DNA from: Pseudomonadota bacterium
GTDB taxonomy: Bacteria > Pseudomonadota > Gammaproteobacteria > Burkholderiales > Burkholderiaceae_C
Direction: 5' to 3'
Assembly (NCBI GenBank): GCA_023415035.1
Contig: JAEZLX010000133.1
Coordinates: forward strand, 1 to 15,878
DNA: 15,878 nt
Each line of letters starts with the position of its first letter. The stretch's first letter is position 1. The position numbers were made by a program, and so were the translations under genes. Of this stretch, positions 6,190-13,258 are shown piece by piece. The notes under the pieces are model-generated. The model saw only the letters and a list, made by a program, of their open reading frames with translations, was not told the DNA's origin and ran no database searches.

Positions 6190-8567
6190 GAACCTGTGCC
6201 CTCCGCAAGGCGCTGCAAGGGCTTCTGGCGCAGCTGCCGCAGGTCTTCAAGCACGCCCTGCTGGGCGGTGATGCTCAGGTCGATGACCTCGCGAGCCTGG
6301 GCCACGTAGTAGGCCAGCTGTTCATCGCTTCGCGCCATGGATTCGCTGAGCGCCTGCTCGACCCGCTGCAGCCCTTCGGCCAGCTGCGTGTTGGCCTGGC
6401 CGAACACGGCCATGGCCTGCTGCAGCGCTTCACCCAGGGCGGCCAGATCGGCCACCGCCGTGTCCATGCGGACCGACAACGATTCGGCACGCCCGGCCTG
6501 CGCACCCACGGTGTCGGCAAACTGCCTCCCGACCTGCTCGAACACCTGCGCCGCCGACTGCACCAGCTGTTCCACCTCACCTCGCTGCGCCGCCGTGGCT
6601 TCGTTGACGCCCAGCAGCAGCGCATCGAGCTGCGCCATCAGGCGCGCACGCTCTTCCAGCGCCGCGTTGTCGCGCTCCGTCAGCGCACCCATTTCCTGGC
6701 GCAGGCGCGCGATCACCTCGGCGGCGGCACGTGGCGCCTCCGAGGCGGTTTCCAGCAGACGACCCAGCGGTGCCTCCAGCGACTGCCCCAGCGTCGACAG
6801 GTGCGTGGCCACCGCCGATTCGAGCTGTGCCAGCCGGTCGATGGCGGCCTGCCCACGTCCGGCCTCTTCCTCGCGCAAGGCCTGCATCTGGGTCTGCCAT
6901 TGCGTGGCCAGTTCGTCCATGCGGCGCGCATGCTCCTCGCGCCACCGGGCTTCCGACTCCGCCCGCGCCTGCAGCAACCGGTCGGATTGCTCCACCAGCT
7001 TCGCCACCTCGGCCAATGCCTGCCCCAGCTGGCGTGATCCGTTTTCCGCCACCTCGGCGGTGGCCGCACCGAGTTGCTGCAGCAAGGACTGCTGCTGCGC
7101 CTGCCACTGCGCGCCCAGTTCGTCCATGCGACGCGCGTTCTCTTCGCGCCACCGGGCTTCCGACTCCGTGCGTGCCTGCAGCAGGCTGTCGGAACGCTCC
7201 ACCAGTTTCGCCACCTCGGCCAATGCCTGCCCCAGCTGGCGTGATCCGTTTTCCGCCACCTCGGCGGTGGCCGCTCCCAGCTGCCGCAGAAGGTTCTGCT
7301 GCCCCTCGCGCAGCGCTGCGCCGGCCTGCTGCCACTGCTCGCGCAACTCGGCGGCCACCCGGCCCAGCGCGTCGCCCCAGGCCTGTTGCGTGGCCTCCGC
7401 CTGTTGCTGCTGGCGGGCATGGACCTCGTCCACCACCGCGCGCGTGGCATCGAGCCAGCGCCCGGCAGCCTCGTCCACATGCTGCGTGACCCCTTCCAGC
7501 GACTGTCGTGTGGCCTCGGTCCAGGACGCCAGAGCACGTTCGTGGCGCGACTGGCCCTCGTTCCACTGGGCAGTCACCTGGTTCGCCACCTCGCCCCAAT
7601 GGCGCGTCACGCCTTCCAGCTGCGACTGCACCGCCTGGCCCACCTGCGTGTGCAGGCGCTCGCCGTCACGCACCAGGGTCTGCATGGCCGACTCGATCAC
7701 CGGGCGCAGTGCGTCTGCCGCCGCACGGGTGGCGCCACCCAGGCTTTCGCCGAGCGAGCGCTCCACCGAATCCACCAGCCCCTTGAAGCGTTCACCCACT
7801 TCCTGCTGGAATACGGCCTGTCGATCCAGCAGGCTCTGGTCGAGCCGCTCGCTGCGCTGGTCGATGCGTTCGATCAGCGTCTGCAGCTGGCGCCCCACCT
7901 CGGGCAGCACCTGGCTTTGCTGCTGCAGCGCATCGAACACCGCCTGGCGCTGGTGCGCAGCCGAAAACGGCCGCAGGGCACCGGCGATGCCGGCATCGAG
8001 CGCGCGCGTGCTGCGCTGGCGCTCGCGCCGTGCCCAGGCCAGCATCAGCCCCAGCAGTGCCGACGTGGCCACACCCGCCACCGAAGTGCCGAAGGAAAAG
8101 CCCAGCCCCCGGATCGGCGCGGCCAGCGCGGAACGGATGGCCTGCAGGTCGGTCGAGCCCTCGAGCGCGAAGACCGCGCCCTTGAAGGTCATCACCATGC
8201 CCAGGAAGGTGCCCAGCATGCCCAGCATGACCAGCAGGCCCACCAGATAGGTGGCCATCGCCATGCCCGGCAGGGCCATGCGCTCGCCGGCCAGGCGCTG
8301 GCGCACCGCCGGGCGAAGCCCCTCGGGCACCCGGCCGATCCAGGCCTCCAGGTCCTGCACCGGATCGGTCAGGACCGCCAGCGCGCCATCCAGACCGGCG
8401 GTCGCGGCGCGGAAGCGACGCACTTCCAGCGCACCGGCGATGAACACGATGGCGATCAGCGCCGTCATGCCCAGCGCGATCGGGCTGGTGCCGATGAAAC
8501 CGGCACCGGTCCAGGCCACGGCAATCAGGCCGAGGATGAAGGCAATGGGATAGGAAAACTTGTGCAT
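6186..8567 (-). CDS. DUF802 protein: TolQ/ExbB/MotA-like channel module with giant coiled-coil tail
   Basis: A 793-residue inner-membrane protein. Four hydrophobic segments are visible: about 7-25, 28-47, 105-127 and 150-177. The pair LGMLGTFLGMVMTF and PIRGLGFSFGTSVAGVATSA matches the second and third helices of TolQ/ExbB and the MotA core, with polar Ser/Thr residues (S158, T161, S162, T168, S169) that could line an ion path. Residues 178-793 are a cytoplasmic, Ala/Gln/Glu/Arg-rich helical region without Pro-rich breaks, predicted coiled coil, including two tandem 69-residue repeats (423-560). It starts 8 bases after the DUF3348 stop and ends in an ATGA overlap with the OmpA-like gene. I recognise the C-terminal region as DUF802 type. 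The architecture resembles ZorA (membrane motor plus long tail) but sequence similarity to ZorA was not tested. Confidence 0.85.
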   Translation of the reverse strand: MHKFSYPIAFILGLIAVAWTGAGFIGTSPIALGMTALIAIVFIAGALEVRRFRAATAGLDGALAVLTDPVQDLEAWIGRVPEGLRPAVRQRLAGERMALPGMAMATYLVGLLVMLGMLGTFLGMVMTFKGAVFALEGSTDLQAIRSALAAPIRGLGFSFGTSVAGVATSALLGLMLAWARRERQRSTRALDAGIAGALRPFSAAHQRQAVFDALQQQSQVLPEVGRQLQTLIERIDQRSERLDQSLLDRQAVFQQEVGERFKGLVDSVERSLGESLGGATRAAADALRPVIESAMQTLVRDGERLHTQVGQAVQSQLEGVTRHWGEVANQVTAQWNEGQSRHERALASWTEATRQSLEGVTQHVDEAAGRWLDATRAVVDEVHARQQQQAEATQQAWGDALGRVAAELREQWQQAGAALREGQQNLLRQLGAATAEVAENGSRQLGQALAEVAKLVERSDSLLQARTESEARWREENARRMDELGAQWQAQQQSLLQQLGAATAEVAENGSRQLGQALAEVAKLVEQSDRLLQARAESEARWREEHARRMDELATQWQTQMQALREEEAGRGQAAIDRLAQLESAVATHLSTLGQSLEAPLGRLLETASEAPRAAAEVIARLRQEMGALTERDNAALEERARLMAQLDALLLGVNEATAAQRGEVEQLVQSAAQVFEQVGRQFADTVGAQAGRAESLSVRMDTAVADLAALGEALQQAMAVFGQANTQLAEGLQRVEQALSESMARSDEQLAYYVAQAREVIDLSITAQQGVLEDLRQLRQKPLQRLAEGTGS
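6888..7301 (-). repeat. Two tandem 207-bp repeats inside the DUF802 gene
   Basis: Units at 7095-7301 and 6888-7094 encode residues 423-491 and 492-560, each exactly 69 residues. The protein units share LGAATAEVAENGSRQLGQAL and ESEARWREE. At DNA level 68 consecutive bases (7000-7067 and 7207-7274) are identical, pointing to recent duplication or gene conversion. The repeats lengthen the coiled-coil tail in frame. Confidence 0.9.
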
Positions 8568-8575
8568 GAACGCTT

Positions 8576-9337
8576 CTACGGAAAATCTCGGGAGGGCGCA
8601 CCGGCATAGGCCTCGACCATGCCGGTCACGGTGCGCAGGCGCACGTCCAGCTCCGCCTGCAACACCTGCTCGAACTCGTGTGCGAAAGACGGGGACGCCG
8701 TCTCCCCGGCCACCTCGCGCCGCCGCTGCTCGTGGCGCCGGCGCAGGAACGACGGCACGGAGGACAGCAGCTGTCGCTCGCGCGGCTCCAGCAGACGCGC
8801 CATGAGCGCATCGAGCCTGGCCAGCCGCGCCAGCTCGGGCGAGGTGGCCGCCAGGGTCTGGCGGACATGGTCACGGAAGGCCTCGATGGCCAGTTCCATC
8901 CGGCGCTGCAGGTCCAGACAGCGCTGCAGGTACAGCGCGAACTCGGTGTCCGCGCCATCCCCGTCCGCGCGGGCATGCTGACGGATCGAGGCCGTCAGCG
9001 TCGCGCGCAGGTTGGCCAGCTGGCCGGCCAGATCCTGCCGGTCGCGCGCCGGCACCGGCCGGTTACGCGCAGCCGCCGCCGGCACCGGGGCCTCCAGCGC
9101 CGGCAATCCGCTGCTCAAGGCGATGGCATTGGCCACGTTCAGCCAGTCGCCCAGGCGCCGGGCGAAATCGGCCCGTGCCACGGGCGGCGCCTCGGGCAGC
9201 CAGCGGCCCAGACTATCGGCCAAAGGAGAGCGGAACAGGTCTTGACGCAAACGTTGGCAGCCGCCCGGAACCGGCCGGCTGGGGTGGGTAAAACGGATTC
9301 GGTTGTGCTCCCGGCGACGCCGGGGGCAACCCGGCAT
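8576..9337 (-). CDS. DUF3348 protein, first gene of the motor-like cluster
   Basis: A cytoplasmic, largely helical protein of 224-253 residues without membrane segments. I recognise the DUF3348 type by the N-terminal FARRLGDWLNVANAIALSS block, the central LQRCLDLQRRMELAIEAFRD helix and the RDHVRQTLAATSPELARLARLDALM region. The 3' end (EFEQVLQAELDVRLRTVTGM) is 8 bases from the DUF802 start, so the pair is surely co-transcribed. The start is unresolved. ATG 9337 is followed by about 29 atypical residues (MPGCPRRRREHNR) that overlap a perfect GC palindrome. TTG 9250 begins just before the conserved RQDLFRSPLADSLGRWL segment and may be the real start. Function is unknown. Its constant association with the DUF802 and OmpA genes suggests a soluble part of the same complex. 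Confidence 0.75.
   Translation of the reverse strand: MPGCPRRRREHNRIRFTHPSRPVPGGCQRLRQDLFRSPLADSLGRWLPEAPPVARADFARRLGDWLNVANAIALSSGLPALEAPVPAAAARNRPVPARDRQDLAGQLANLRATLTASIRQHARADGDGADTEFALYLQRCLDLQRRMELAIEAFRDHVRQTLAATSPELARLARLDALMARLLEPRERQLLSSVPSFLRRRHEQRRREVAGETASPSFAHEFEQVLQAELDVRLRTVTGMVEAYAGAPSRDFP
9307..9327. other. GC-rich inverted repeat upstream of the conserved DUF3348 region
   Basis: CCCGGCG (9310-9316) and CGCCGGG (9318-9324) flank one base, and two further pairs form after a mismatch at 9309/9325. No T-run follows on either strand, so it is not a good intrinsic terminator. It sits 116-136 bases after the ttuD stop, in the leader of DUF3348 if translation starts at TTG 9250. 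Confidence 0.45.
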
Positions 9338-9442
9338 TATCCCAAGACGGGCACCGTCGCCCGGCGGGCACCCGGCCGGCGCTGGTAACACTCCGTACAC
9401 ACCAGAAAGATGTCACGGTGGCCATCGCGATCCACGGTGCGC

Positions 9443-10774
9443 TCAGAGCACCAGAATGGCGCGGAAGTCGTTGACGTTGGTGTGTGTCGGCCCGGTGATC
9501 ACCAGATCGCCCAGCGCGTCGAAAAAGCCGTAGGCGTCGTTGCGCTCCAGGTGATCGGCCAGCTTCAGGCCCGCGGCATTTGCACGTGCCAGGGTGTCGG
9601 GCGCCACCATGGCGCCGGCGTTGTCCTCCACGCCGTCGATGCCGTCGGTGTCAGCCGCCAGAGCCCAGATATCGGGCTGGCCACTCAGCGCCTGCGCCAG
9701 ACCCAGGCAAAACTCGCCGGCACGGCCACCCCGTCCTGCGGGCTGGCCATCGGACCGCGTGCGCAGGGACACGGTGGTCTCGCCGCCGCTGAGGATGACA
9801 CAGGGCCGGGTCAGGCTGCTGCGCCCCTGCGCGACCGAGCGTGCCAGTGCCGCGTGCACCTTGCCGACCTCGCGCGACTCGCCCTCGATCTCGTCGCTCA
9901 GGACCCAGGCCTGCAACCCCAGTTCACGCGCCGCTTCAGCGGCCGCTTGCAGGCTCTGCCAGGGCGTGGCGATCAGGTGCGTCTGCACGCCGGCCAGACG
10001 TGGATCGCCCGGCTTGGGCGTCTCCAGCGTGCCGTTTTCCAGGCGGGCACGGACCGATGACGGCACCTCGATGCGGTAACGGCGCAGGATGTCCAGCGCA
10101 TCGGCACAGGTGGAGGCATCGGCCACGGTCGGGCCGCTGGCGATCACGCTGACGTCATCGCCCGGCACGTCGCTGATGGTCAGCGTCACGACCTGCGCCG
10201 GCGCGCAGGCCGCCGCCAGCCGTCCGCCCTTGATCCCCGAGAGGTGCTTGCGCACCGTGTTCATCTCGCCGATGTGTGCACCCGAGGCCAGCAGTTCGCG
10301 GTTGATGCGCTGCTTGTCGACCAGTGTCAGCCCCTCGCACGGCAGGATCAGCAGTGCCGATCCGCCGCCCGAGATCAGGCACAGCACCAGATCATCAGAC
10401 GTCAGGCCCGAGGTGAGCGCGAGCATGCGATGTGCCGCCTCGACACCGGCTTCGTCAGGCACCGGATGCGCGGCCTCCACCACCTCGATGCGCGCCGGCA
10501 GACCTTCAGGCCTCGGCGGCACATGGCCGTAGCGTGTCACCACCAGGCCGCTCAGAGGGGCATCGGCCGGCCACAGCGCCTCCAGCGCCTGCGCCATGGC
10601 CGCGCCCGCCTTGCCCGCGCCCAGCACCAGGGTGCGCCCGCGCGGCGGTGCCGGCAGGAAAGCCGCCATGTTGTGCAGGGGCTGGGCGCGCCGCACCGCC
10701 ACGTCAAACAGGTGGCGCAACAGTGCGCGGGGATCGCCGGTGGCGGGCGGATTCCGGTTCAAGCTCTCAGGCAT
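9443..10774 (-). CDS. ttuD: Glycerate 2-kinase (MOFRL family, often annotated hydroxypyruvate reductase TtuD)
   Basis: A 443-residue cytoplasmic enzyme expected to phosphorylate D-glycerate to 2-phosphoglycerate with ATP. The N-terminal domain shows RTLVLGAGKAGAAMAQALE and YGHVPP, with the glycine-rich LISGGGSALL motif and the NTVRKHLSGIKGGRLA segment typical of the GckA/TtuD family. The C-terminal MOFRL domain ends in ITGPTHTNVNDF. ATG 10774 (MPESLNRN) is chosen because the open frame upstream overlaps the SDR gene and reads as non-coding. It is 34 bases downstream of the SDR. With xdhC and puuD nearby, it could carry purine-derived glyoxylate through tartronate semialdehyde and glycerate into central metabolism. 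Glyoxylate carboligase and the reductase are not in the window. The name hydroxypyruvate reductase is historical for this family. Confidence 0.88.
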   Translation of the reverse strand: MPESLNRNPPATGDPRALLRHLFDVAVRRAQPLHNMAAFLPAPPRGRTLVLGAGKAGAAMAQALEALWPADAPLSGLVVTRYGHVPPRPEGLPARIEVVEAAHPVPDEAGVEAAHRMLALTSGLTSDDLVLCLISGGGSALLILPCEGLTLVDKQRINRELLASGAHIGEMNTVRKHLSGIKGGRLAAACAPAQVVTLTISDVPGDDVSVIASGPTVADASTCADALDILRRYRIEVPSSVRARLENGTLETPKPGDPRLAGVQTHLIATPWQSLQAAAEAARELGLQAWVLSDEIEGESREVGKVHAALARSVAQGRSSLTRPCVILSGGETTVSLRTRSDGQPAGRGGRAGEFCLGLAQALSGQPDIWALAADTDGIDGVEDNAGAMVAPDTLARANAAGLKLADHLERNDAYGFFDALGDLVITGPTHTNVNDFRAILVL

Positions 10775-10808
10775 GCCCCGATGGTGCCGGAAATCGGCCG
10801 TTCGCCGC

Positions 10809-11561
10809 TCAGGACTTGCCCGCGGTAAAGCCCCCGTCCACCAGCAGGTTCGCGCCGGTGATGAAGCTGGCTTCGTCGCTGAGCAGGAACAGCGCAGCAT
10901 TCGCCACCTCTTCGGGCTTGCCCAGGCGGCCGACCGGATGCAGGCTGATCAGCGCCTGCCGCATCTCAGGGTCCAGATCTTTCAGAAGGGGGGTGTCGAT
11001 GTAGCCCGGTCCGATGGTATTCACACGCACGCCCTGGGGAGCGCCCTCGAGCGCCAGCGTGCGCGTGAGGTTGACCACACCGCCCTTGGCGGCGGTGTAG
11101 GCGGCCGTGTGGCTCTGGCCAAACACACCGAGGATGGAGGCGCAGTTGACGATACTGCCGCTACCTTGCGCATACATGGGCTTGAGCGCGGCGCGCGCCA
11201 CGCGGAACACGCCGATGAGGTTGATGTCGATGATGCGCAGGAAGTCCTCGTCCGTGTAGTCCTGCGCCGGGGTCATGCCGCCGATGCCGGCGTTGTTGAA
11301 CACGCCGTCCAGCCGGCCGAACCGGGCCACCGTCTCGTCCACCAGGCGGTTGACCTGCTCGGTGGACGTGACATCCACCGCGATGAACACGCAACGGTCC
11401 GGGTAACGCGCGTCCTGCTCGCTGGCCCTGGCCGGCCCCCCGGAAATGGCGATGTCGGCGATCACCACCTTGGCCCCTTCGGCCAGACAACGCTCCACCG
11501 TGGCCAGCCCGATGCCGCTGGCACCACCGGTCACCACCACCACCTTGTCCTGCAAACGCAT
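10809..11561 (-). CDS. Short-chain dehydrogenase/reductase (classical SDR)
   Basis: A 250-residue NAD(P)-dependent oxidoreductase of the classical SDR type. The cofactor motif TGGASGIG is at residues 11-18, NNAG at 89-92, the catalytic Ser142 in SIVNCAS, and Tyr155/Lys159 in AYTAAK, followed by the PGYIDTPLL loop and the typical end GANLLVDGGFTAG. An Asp after the second strand (VIADI, residue 36) suggests a preference for NAD(H). ATG 11561 is the start because AGGAGG lies six bases upstream. ATG 11567 immediately abuts that site. It sits between an esterase gene (39 bases upstream) and ttuD (34 bases downstream) in the same direction. The substrate cannot be read from sequence. Tartronate semialdehyde is possible from context but is usually reduced by a different enzyme family. 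Confidence 0.88.
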   Translation of the reverse strand: MRLQDKVVVVTGGASGIGLATVERCLAEGAKVVIADIAISGGPARASEQDARYPDRCVFIAVDVTSTEQVNRLVDETVARFGRLDGVFNNAGIGGMTPAQDYTDEDFLRIIDINLIGVFRVARAALKPMYAQGSGSIVNCASILGVFGQSHTAAYTAAKGGVVNLTRTLALEGAPQGVRVNTIGPGYIDTPLLKDLDPEMRQALISLHPVGRLGKPEEVANAALFLLSDEASFITGANLLVDGGFTAGKS

Positions 11562-11600
11562 GGTCATCCTCCTGACTCTTATGGGAAAAGCATCATGAAT

Positions 11601-12317
11601 TCAGCGCTGCGCCAGCACCTGCTGCAGCCAGCCGCCGATGCGGTTGACCTCTTCCATGCAGACCTCGTGCCCCATGGGATAGGTGGCCCATTCGACGGCG
11701 TAACCCAGACCGCGCAGCGCTTCGCACGCTGCCTCGCCGCGCGCCGGCACCACCACTTCGTCGTGGCTGCCATGCGCCATGAGCACAGGCAGCCCGCGGT
11801 TGGCGGCGCCGGCTTCCGCCGCCGTCGTTCCCGGCAGCGGCAGATAGCCCGACAGGGCCACCAGGCCCGCCAGGCGTCGCGGGAAGCGCAGGCCTGTGAG
11901 CAGCGTCATCGCGCAGCCTTGCGAGAAACCCATCAAGACAATGCGCTCCGTGGGCACGCCGCGCAACTCCTCACGCTCGATCAGCCGGCTGACGATGGCG
12001 GCCGACTCACGCAGGCCGGCCTCGTCCTCCCGGCGCGCGGCAGCGGGATCGCCCTGCGGCGGCGGGAAAATGTCGTACCAGGCGCGCATCACGTAGCCAC
12101 CGTTGATGGTGACCGGTCGCGTGGGCGCGCTCGGCAGCACGAAGCGCACCGGCCCCAGCCCCGACAGGTCGAGCGCCTGCGCCACCGGCAGGAAGTCGCT
12201 GCCGTCCGCGCCCAAACCGTGCAACACGATGACGCTGGCGCCGGCCTGCAGGTCGGCCGACGTGCCGCCCTTGACGAATTCGATGACATCGACATCGGGC
12301 GTCGTGCTGTTGCTCAT
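11601..12317 (-). CDS. Carboxylesterase/phospholipase-type alpha/beta hydrolase
   Basis: A 238-residue cytoplasmic serine hydrolase of the Abhydrolase_2 (acyl-protein thioesterase/carboxylesterase) group. Oxyanion-loop sequence VLHGLGADGSDF is at about residues 31-42. The nucleophile Ser132 lies in GFSQGC, the acid is Asp186 in HGSHDEVV, and the base is His217 in MGHEV. FVLPSAPTRPVTINGG is also typical of the group. No signal peptide is seen. It starts 5 bases after the fghA stop, with AAAGG inside the end of fghA as ribosome site, so the two esterases are translationally linked. The natural substrate is unknown. Family members cleave short acyl esters or thioesters. Confidence 0.88.
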   Translation of the reverse strand: MSNSTTPDVDVIEFVKGGTSADLQAGASVIVLHGLGADGSDFLPVAQALDLSGLGPVRFVLPSAPTRPVTINGGYVMRAWYDIFPPPQGDPAAARREDEAGLRESAAIVSRLIEREELRGVPTERIVLMGFSQGCAMTLLTGLRFPRRLAGLVALSGYLPLPGTTAAEAGAANRGLPVLMAHGSHDEVVVPARGEAACEALRGLGYAVEWATYPMGHEVCMEEVNRIGGWLQQVLAQR

Positions 12318-12322
12318 GGTTG

Positions 12323-13198
12323 TCAGCCTTTCAGGGCCTGCGCGTGGTGGCGCAGATGGTCGTCAATGAAGGTGGCAATGAAGTAATAGCCGTGGTCGTA
12401 GCCCTCGTGCCGGCGCAGCGTCAGCGGTTGCCCGGCCTGGGCACAGGCCGCCTCGAAGGCTTCGGGCAACAACTGCTGTTCGGTGAGGAATTTGTCGGCC
12501 AGACCCTGATCGATCAGGATTCCGCCGGGATAGGGCGCGCTTTGTCGCCGCGCCATGAGGCAGCTGGCGTCGTGCGCCGCCCAGGCGCTCTCGTCCTGCC
12601 CGAGGTAACCCAGGAACGCGTTGCGGCCCCACGGGCAGCGCGTGGGCGCACAGATCGGTGCGAATGCCGACACGCTGCGGAACATGCCGGGATGGCGCAG
12701 CGCCAGCGTGAGCGCACCATGCCCTCCCATCGAATGCCCGGTGATCCCCAGGCGCCCGCCATCCAGGTTGAACGTGGCAGCCACGCCGGGGATCAGCTCG
12801 TCGATGAGGTAGCTTTCCATCTGCCAGTGACCAGCCCAGGGGTGCTCGGTGGCATCCAGATAGAAGCCCGCGCCGACACCGAAATCCCAGTGCGCTGCCT
12901 CGCCCTCGATGCCGGTGGCACGCGGGCTGGTGTCGGGCATGAGCAGCGCCAGCCCCAGCTCGGCCGCCAGGCGCTGGGCACCTGCCTTCATGGTCGCCGT
13001 CTCCTCGGTGCAGGTCAGGCCGGCCAGGTACGTCAGCAGCGGCACCTTGGCGCCGGCCAGCGCCTGTGGCGGCAGGTACAGCGCGAAGCGCATCGGCAGG
13101 CCGATCCTGTCGAGCGAGAAATGTTTGTAGAAACGCTGCACGCCACCGAAGCAGCCGTGCTCGCTGACGAGTTCGAGTCGTTCTAGGGAAGCGGTCAT
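12323..13198 (-). CDS. fghA: S-formylglutathione hydrolase
   Basis: A 291-residue cytoplasmic esterase D-family enzyme that hydrolyses S-formylglutathione to formate and glutathione, the second step of glutathione-dependent formaldehyde detoxification. Family signatures run the whole length: FALYLPP, YLAGLTCTEET, DTSPRATG, YLDATEHPW, the nucleophile Ser156 in GHSMGGHGAL, the acid in LIDQGLADKF (Asp230 or Asp235), and His269 in EGYDHGYYFIATFIDDH. The length is normal for the family. The usual partner, glutathione-dependent alcohol/formaldehyde dehydrogenase, is not adjacent. Instead the gene follows puuD (60-base gap) and precedes another esterase. The ribosome site is weak. The identification is firm. 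The physiological reason for its place in a purine neighbourhood is not clear. Confidence 0.93.
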   Translation of the reverse strand: MTASLERLELVSEHGCFGGVQRFYKHFSLDRIGLPMRFALYLPPQALAGAKVPLLTYLAGLTCTEETATMKAGAQRLAAELGLALLMPDTSPRATGIEGEAAHWDFGVGAGFYLDATEHPWAGHWQMESYLIDELIPGVAATFNLDGGRLGITGHSMGGHGALTLALRHPGMFRSVSAFAPICAPTRCPWGRNAFLGYLGQDESAWAAHDASCLMARRQSAPYPGGILIDQGLADKFLTEQQLLPEAFEAACAQAGQPLTLRRHEGYDHGYYFIATFIDDHLRHHAQALKG

Positions 13199-13258
13199 GG
13201 GGTCATCGTCCGGAAAGGCAGGGTATCAGCCTGCCGATCTTAACGGTGCCCCAGGATG

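Noticed and set aside
6888..7301. Possible CRISPR or satellite array
   Set aside because: There are only two units of 207 bp, in frame within a coding sequence, with no spacers.
6337..8250. Plus-strand open frame of 637 codons opposite the DUF802 gene
   Set aside because: Its Ser/Arg/Ala/Cys-rich translation mirrors the repetitive coiled-coil gene on the other strand and shows no domain.
5533..8567. Flagellar MotAB or TolQR/ExbBD
   Set aside because: The DUF802 protein is about three times longer than MotA or TolQ, and no flagellar, Tol or TonB genes are adjacent.
5097..9337. A complete Zorya anti-phage system
   Set aside because: ZorA/ZorB-like architecture is present but there is no ZorC, no ZorD helicase/nuclease and no ZorE nuclease, and the partner genes are DUF3348 and DUF2894. 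It is reported as a distinct motor-like system.
11562..11567. Upstream ATG at 11567 as SDR start
   Set aside because: It directly abuts AGGAGG with no spacing. ATG 11561 has the ideal six-base spacing.
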